Source: Microbacterium sp. p3-SID336 (GTDB lineage Bacteria; Actinomycetota; Actinomycetes; Actinomycetales; Microbacteriaceae). From it: a DNA stretch of 25,966 bases. Below the pieces are notes generated by a model. It had not been told where the DNA came from and did not search any database. It saw only the letters and a program-made list of their open reading frames with translations. Made by a program: the position numbers and the translations under genes. Shown here one piece after another: positions 22,523-25,966 of this stretch. Location: NCBI RefSeq assembly GCF_025143365.1, contig NZ_JALXPE010000052.1, positions 1 to 25,966 of the forward strand, given 5' to 3'. Position 1 is the first letter of the stretch. Each line of letters begins with the position of its first letter.

Positions 22523-23110
22523 TCAGGCCGGGGGGAGGCGCAGCACCTCGGGGGATTCCCCACCCGTGAGGTCGTCGGCGATGCGCAGACTGCGGGCCAG
22601 GTCGTCGAGGGCGCCGGAGAGGGTGCCGAAGCGCTCGCGGTCGCTGCACACCGCGGTGAGCGTGACCAGGTGCGTGCCGGTGTCCCACGTGTACGTCGTG
22701 AACGGCGGCGTCGCGGGGGAGGGCGGCATCGCCACGACCAGCTTCTCGCCCACGCCCAGCCGTGTCGGGAAGGACGTGGTGTCGTCGTACTCCATCGGCA
22801 TGGAAGCCCGGGCGATGCGCACGTCCGGCGTCAGCACCTGCGCGGTCGCCATCGCCACCACGAGCTCCGGCTCGGCCTTCCACGTCCACACCAGCACGCG
22901 CCCGTCCGCCTTCTTCATCAGCATCGGAGCCGCCTGGCTCATCGCCCACGCCCCGAACCGGGAGCCGGGGCGCTCGGTCGCGCCCACCGCCGCGTTCACC
23001 TGACCGAGCAGCATCCGGATCGCGGCCTTGCGGTGCCGGCGCCCCCGCCAGCCCAGCGAGTCCGTCACGGGGATCCACAGCTGCGGGTCGGCGTCGGCAC
23101 TCAGTCGCAT
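22523..23110 (-). CDS. Unrecognised 195-residue protein
   Basis: No family is recognised. The protein is predicted cytoplasmic, with no signal peptide or membrane segment. It opens with MRLSADADPQLWIPV, has a basic stretch (WRGRRHRKAAIRML) near residue 20, and then alternating beta-like segments (GRVLVWTWKAEPELVVAMATA, GTHLVTLTAVCSDRE). It ends with a helix, LDDLARSLRIADDL. The start at 23110 was chosen because the frame upstream reads as low-quality, Arg/Ser-rich sequence overlapping the divergent glycosyltransferase leader. A GTGGGG lies before the ATG. The third-position G/C bias and folded-looking composition support a real gene. Neighbours give no hint of function. Confidence 0.7.
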   Translation of the reverse strand: MRLSADADPQLWIPVTDSLGWRGRRHRKAAIRMLLGQVNAAVGATERPGSRFGAWAMSQAAPMLMKKADGRVLVWTWKAEPELVVAMATAQVLTPDVRIARASMPMEYDDTTSFPTRLGVGEKLVVAMPPSPATPPFTTYTWDTGTHLVTLTAVCSDRERFGTLSGALDDLARSLRIADDLTGGESPEVLRLPPA

Positions 23111-23234
23111 GGCCCCACGGTAACGGCTCAGGCTGAGGGAAGCCGGTATGCCGCGGCGGTGCGGCCAGGGGCCTCGGGTAGAGTTGCGTGCGCCCGACCA
23201 GGGCTTTCCCTTGGCCGCCCCATCGTAAGGCAGC

Positions 23235-24464
23235 ATGTCTGTGACCCCCTCCGACGACCCGATCGATGCGTCGCGCGACGCCGCCGCAGCAGCACCCCGT
23301 CCGCTGAAGATCCTGATCGGCTGCGACACGTTCGCCCCCGACATCAACGGTGCCGCGCGCTTCGCCGAGCGCCTCGCCGCCGGCCTCGTGCAGCGCGGAC
23401 ACGACGTGCACGTCGTCGCACCGAACCAGGCCTACCGTCGTGCCGCCGCGCGCACCGAGGTCATCGAGGGCGAGCCGATGACGCTGCACCGCCTGCCCTC
23501 CGTCCGCTGGGCGCCCCACGACTGGCTGCGCTTCGTGTGGCCCTGGCGCTCTAAGCACTACGCGCGCAAGGTGCTCGACCGCGTGCAGCCGGACGTCGTC
23601 CACATCCAGTCGCACATCGTGATCGGCCGCGGGCTCGCGCGCATCGCGACGCAGCGCGGCATCCCCGTCATCGCCACCAACCACGTCATGGCCGAGAACA
23701 TCCTCGACCACACGACCATGCCGAAGTTCGTCGACGACCTCGTGCTCAAGTTCGCATGGGCGGACGCGAAGCGCACGTTCGACCTGACCAGGGCCATCAC
23801 CACCCCCACGCGCCGCGCCGCCGACTTCCTCGAGCGGACCGTCGAGGTGCAGGGCGTGATCCCCGTCAGCTGCGGCATCGACCGCTCGCAGTACACGCCG
23901 GTCATCGCGCCGCGCACCGAGAACCGGCTGGTCTTCGTCGGGCGGCTCACCGCGGAGAAGCAGGTCGAGGTCATCCTCAAGGCCATGACGAAGCTCGACC
24001 CTGCGCTGCACACCACGTTCGACATCGTCGGAGGCGGCGACCAGCGCAAGCAGCTGGAGAACCTCACCGCGCAGCTCGGGCTCGCCGACCGCGTCACGTT
24101 CCACGGCCGCACCACCGACGAGGAGCTGCGGGCGCTGCTGTCGCGGGCCAGCCTCTTCGTGATCGCGTCGATCGCCGAGCTGCAGTCCATCGCCACCATG
24201 GAGGCCATGGCGTCGGCACTGCCCATCGTCGCGGCCGACGCGGTCGCGCTGCCGCACCTCGTGCACGACGGGGAGAACGGGCACCTGTTCGAGCCGGGCA
24301 ACGTCGACGAGCTCGCCGCGCGCCTCACCGACGTGCTCACCGCCTCTCCGGGCGAGTACGAGCGGATGCAGCGTGCGTCGCTCGACGGGGTCGCCATCCA
24401 CGACATCAACCGCACGCTGGACACGTTCGAGGCGCTGTACCGCGACGAGCCGCTGCCGGAGTAG
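23235..24464 (+). CDS. GT4-type glycosyltransferase
   Basis: The 409-residue GT-B enzyme has an N-terminal acceptor domain (LKILIGCDTFAPDINGAARFAERLAAGLVQRGHDVHVVAP from about 24). Its C-terminal nucleotide-sugar domain starts with LVFVGRLTAEKQVEVILKAM near 235 and carries the E-x7-E-type segment ELQSIATMEAMA near 314. It would transfer a sugar from a nucleotide donor, probably UDP- or GDP-sugar, to a lipid or polysaccharide acceptor at the inner membrane. Neither donor nor acceptor can be read. AAGG precedes the ATG at 23235. The next glycosyltransferase gene follows after 6 nt, so the two form an operon and may act in sequence on one glycolipid. Confidence 0.9.
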   Translation: MSVTPSDDPIDASRDAAAAAPRPLKILIGCDTFAPDINGAARFAERLAAGLVQRGHDVHVVAPNQAYRRAAARTEVIEGEPMTLHRLPSVRWAPHDWLRFVWPWRSKHYARKVLDRVQPDVVHIQSHIVIGRGLARIATQRGIPVIATNHVMAENILDHTTMPKFVDDLVLKFAWADAKRTFDLTRAITTPTRRAADFLERTVEVQGVIPVSCGIDRSQYTPVIAPRTENRLVFVGRLTAEKQVEVILKAMTKLDPALHTTFDIVGGGDQRKQLENLTAQLGLADRVTFHGRTTDEELRALLSRASLFVIASIAELQSIATMEAMASALPIVAADAVALPHLVHDGENGHLFEPGNVDELAARLTDVLTASPGEYERMQRASLDGVAIHDINRTLDTFEALYRDEPLPE

Positions 24465-24470
24465 ACCCGC

Positions 24471-25703
24471 ATGCACATCGTCTTCTTCGGCGATCAGCAC
24501 CTCGACTCGCTCGGCGGGGCTCAGGTGTCGATGCGGTTGCAGCGCGCGTTCCTCGAACGGGCGGGGCACACCGTCACCGTGGTGGCGCCGAGGATGCATG
24601 CGGTGCGCCCGACCGAGGGGGCCGCGCTCCCCGGCTCCGAGGTCGACCTGCCCTCGATGCCGATCACTCCCGACCGCGAATACGCGATGAGCTGGCCCGG
24701 TCGCGCCACCGACCGAGCCCTCGACCGCGCCATGACCCGCCGTCCGCCGGTCGACCTGGTGCACGTGCAGGCCGACTTCTGGGGGGCCTTCATCGGCCAC
24801 CGCTACGCCGCGAGGCACGGCCTGCCCGTGGTGCACACGATGCACAACAGGGTGGATGTCGGGCTCGCCGCGGTCACGCCGTTGCACCGTCCGGTGCTCG
24901 CGGCCCTCAACCTCTGGCGACGGCGCGCCCTGCGGGGCATCGGGGTGCCGGTGGGCGGGAGCGACGGATGGTCGTACCTGCGCGGACTCGCCGCGGGCGC
25001 TTCCGCCGTGACCGCCCCGTCCGGACACTTCGCGCGTCGACTGGAGCAGAACGGGGTGTTCCCGCACGTCGACGTGATCTGGAACGGCATCGACGACGAC
25101 GCGCGCGAGCGCACCCTGGCCGCGGCGCCCCCCGTGCGCGAGCCTGGCCGCCCGCGCTTCGTCTGGCTGGGCCGCATGAGTCCGGAGAAGCGGCTGCTGC
25201 CGTTCCTCGAGGCCTTCGTCGCCTCGGGGGTCGACGCCGACCTGGAGGTCATCGGCGGGGGCGCACAGCGTCCGGCCGCGGAGCGGATCGTCGCCGGGCG
25301 GGAGGGCGTGCACTTCGCCGGGCGCCTCACCTACGCCGAGACGCTCGCGCGGATCGCCGCGGCCGACGCGCTCGTGCAGACCTCGATCGGCTTCGAGACG
25401 CAGGGCATGACCCCGTTCGAGGCGGCGACCCTCGGCACGCCGTCCGTCGTGTGCGACCCCGACATCGCGGCCGAGCTGGAGGGCGGGCTGTGGGCCGTGC
25501 CGGAGGCTGCTCCGGATGCCGCTCCGCGCGAGAGGGAAGCGCAGCGCACGGCCGCGCTCGCGGAGACCCTGCGGCGCGCGGCCGCCGACATCGCCGCCGG
25601 TACGGCGCCCGAGCCGGTGCCCGCCGTGGCCGAGGCCTTCCGTCAGTCCTCGCGGACGGCCGCGATGATCGACGTGTATCGGCGGGTGCTCGACGGGCGC
25701 TGA
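24471..25703 (+). CDS. Second GT4-type glycosyltransferase
   Basis: The 410-residue GT-B enzyme has N-terminal MHIVFFGDQHLDSLGGAQVSMRL and a VDLVHVQADFWG segment. The donor domain has FVWLGRMSPEKRLLPFLEAF near 232 and the E-x7-E-type GFETQGMTPFEAATLGTP near 305. It is paralogous in layout to the preceding gene but clearly diverged. It starts 6 nt after the first gene's stop with no separate promoter, so the pair is one operon. An Ala-rich low-complexity stretch lies near 345-385. The 3' end is duplicated downstream: a 27-bp segment around the stop (25680-25706) recurs at 25841-25867 with one mismatch. Confidence 0.9.
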   Translation: MHIVFFGDQHLDSLGGAQVSMRLQRAFLERAGHTVTVVAPRMHAVRPTEGAALPGSEVDLPSMPITPDREYAMSWPGRATDRALDRAMTRRPPVDLVHVQADFWGAFIGHRYAARHGLPVVHTMHNRVDVGLAAVTPLHRPVLAALNLWRRRALRGIGVPVGGSDGWSYLRGLAAGASAVTAPSGHFARRLEQNGVFPHVDVIWNGIDDDARERTLAAAPPVREPGRPRFVWLGRMSPEKRLLPFLEAFVASGVDADLEVIGGGAQRPAAERIVAGREGVHFAGRLTYAETLARIAAADALVQTSIGFETQGMTPFEAATLGTPSVVCDPDIAAELEGGLWAVPEAAPDAAPREREAQRTAALAETLRRAAADIAAGTAPEPVPAVAEAFRQSSRTAAMIDVYRRVLDGR

Positions 25704-25966
25704 CCGCGCGGCAGGGGTCCGCGTGGAGCGCGAACTGGGCGTGCTGCCAGGGTTGCCAGTGCACGGGTCTGAGCCGGTGCAACGGGGTAAGGACCGCCGG
25801 TGCATCGGTCCGAGCCGACGGCGCGATGGCCGCGGTGCACCGGCGGGCGCTCGACGGGCGCTGACCGTCGTTGAGCCCGCGCCTGAAGAGCGGGCCGGAC
25901 GTGCTGACTGTGCACCGGGGCAGCGCCGCGCGCGGGCACCGGTCGGCCCGCCGGCGCGATCGCCGC
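25653..25966. repeat. Degenerate tandem repeats carrying copies of a gene 3' end
   Basis: Three units are visible. GCGAT-centred segments occur at 25662, 25823 and 25956; the third is cut by the window edge. CGGCGGGYGCTCGACGGGCG with the stop and flank appears in units one and two. TGCAACGGGGTAAGG-like sequence before unit two resembles TGCACCGGGGCAGCG before unit three. From 25704 on, no gene is supported; these repeats are all that is seen in the 263-bp end. Confidence 0.55.

Noticed and set aside
22395..25805. A 1136-residue minus-strand open frame opposite the two glycosyltransferases
   Set aside because: Composition is unstructured His/Arg/Gly/Asp-rich and the opposite strand has two convincing GT4 proteins. 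The frame is a GC shadow.
25643..25939. A 98-residue minus-strand frame at the right end
   Set aside because: It spans the degenerate repeats and the 3' end of the glycosyltransferase gene, with no start signal and an Arg/Pro-rich composition.

Overview
The window is about 70% G+C and densely packed. It has ATG/GTG starts, leaderless-looking and SD-led genes, ATGA/GTGA gene overlaps and almost no TTA codons. This, with the gene families present, points to a high-GC Gram-positive actinobacterium, most likely of the Microbacterium / Microbacteriaceae type (inference from composition and gene content; no rRNA or tRNA gene is present to confirm it). No CRISPR array, insertion sequence or phage gene was seen.

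Region A (10-5535) is a small sugar regulon. It holds a GH172 (DUF2961) glycosidase on the minus strand, a divergent LacI-family repressor, and an FGGY sugar kinase overlapping a fucose-isomerase-family protein. The same palindrome (GAAATCGATTTC, one mismatch in one copy) lies in the GH172 promoter and exactly between the -35 and -10 of the kinase promoter. This ties the three enzymes to one repressor. The best reading is release of D-arabinofuranose (GH172), isomerisation to D-ribulose (FucI-type), and phosphorylation to D-ribulose 5-phosphate (FGGY kinase). That route needs no aldolase, and none is present.

Region B (5538-7939) holds a small membrane/coiled-coil protein, a run of degenerate 21-bp tandem repeats, and a P1B-type metal-transport ATPase with a TPC membrane motif.

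Region C (7993-21608) is the most striking part: what looks like a complete high-mannose N-glycan utilisation locus. A secreted Endo H-like GH18 endoglycosidase would release the glycan from glycoprotein. A lipoprotein binding protein and two permeases would import it. Cytoplasmic GH92 and GH38 alpha-mannosidases would trim it. A GH5 (GH5_18-like) enzyme would split the Man-beta-1,4-GlcNAc core. A second LacI-family regulator sits inside the locus. A second operator type, close to CTAAAGCGCTTTAG, appears at the promoters of the endoglycosidase, the transporter/GH92 operon, the GH5 gene, the GH38 gene and the regulator itself. The only TTA leucine codons noticed in the window lie at codons 57 and 53 of the endoglycosidase and GH38 genes, both inside operator-like half-sites.

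Region D (21791-25966) holds a Tat-type exported protein made of two repeats with DxDxDG calcium-loop-like motifs, an unrecognised 195-residue protein, and two tandem GT4-type glycosyltransferases. After the second glycosyltransferase come degenerate repeats that include a copy of its own 3' end and run off the window.
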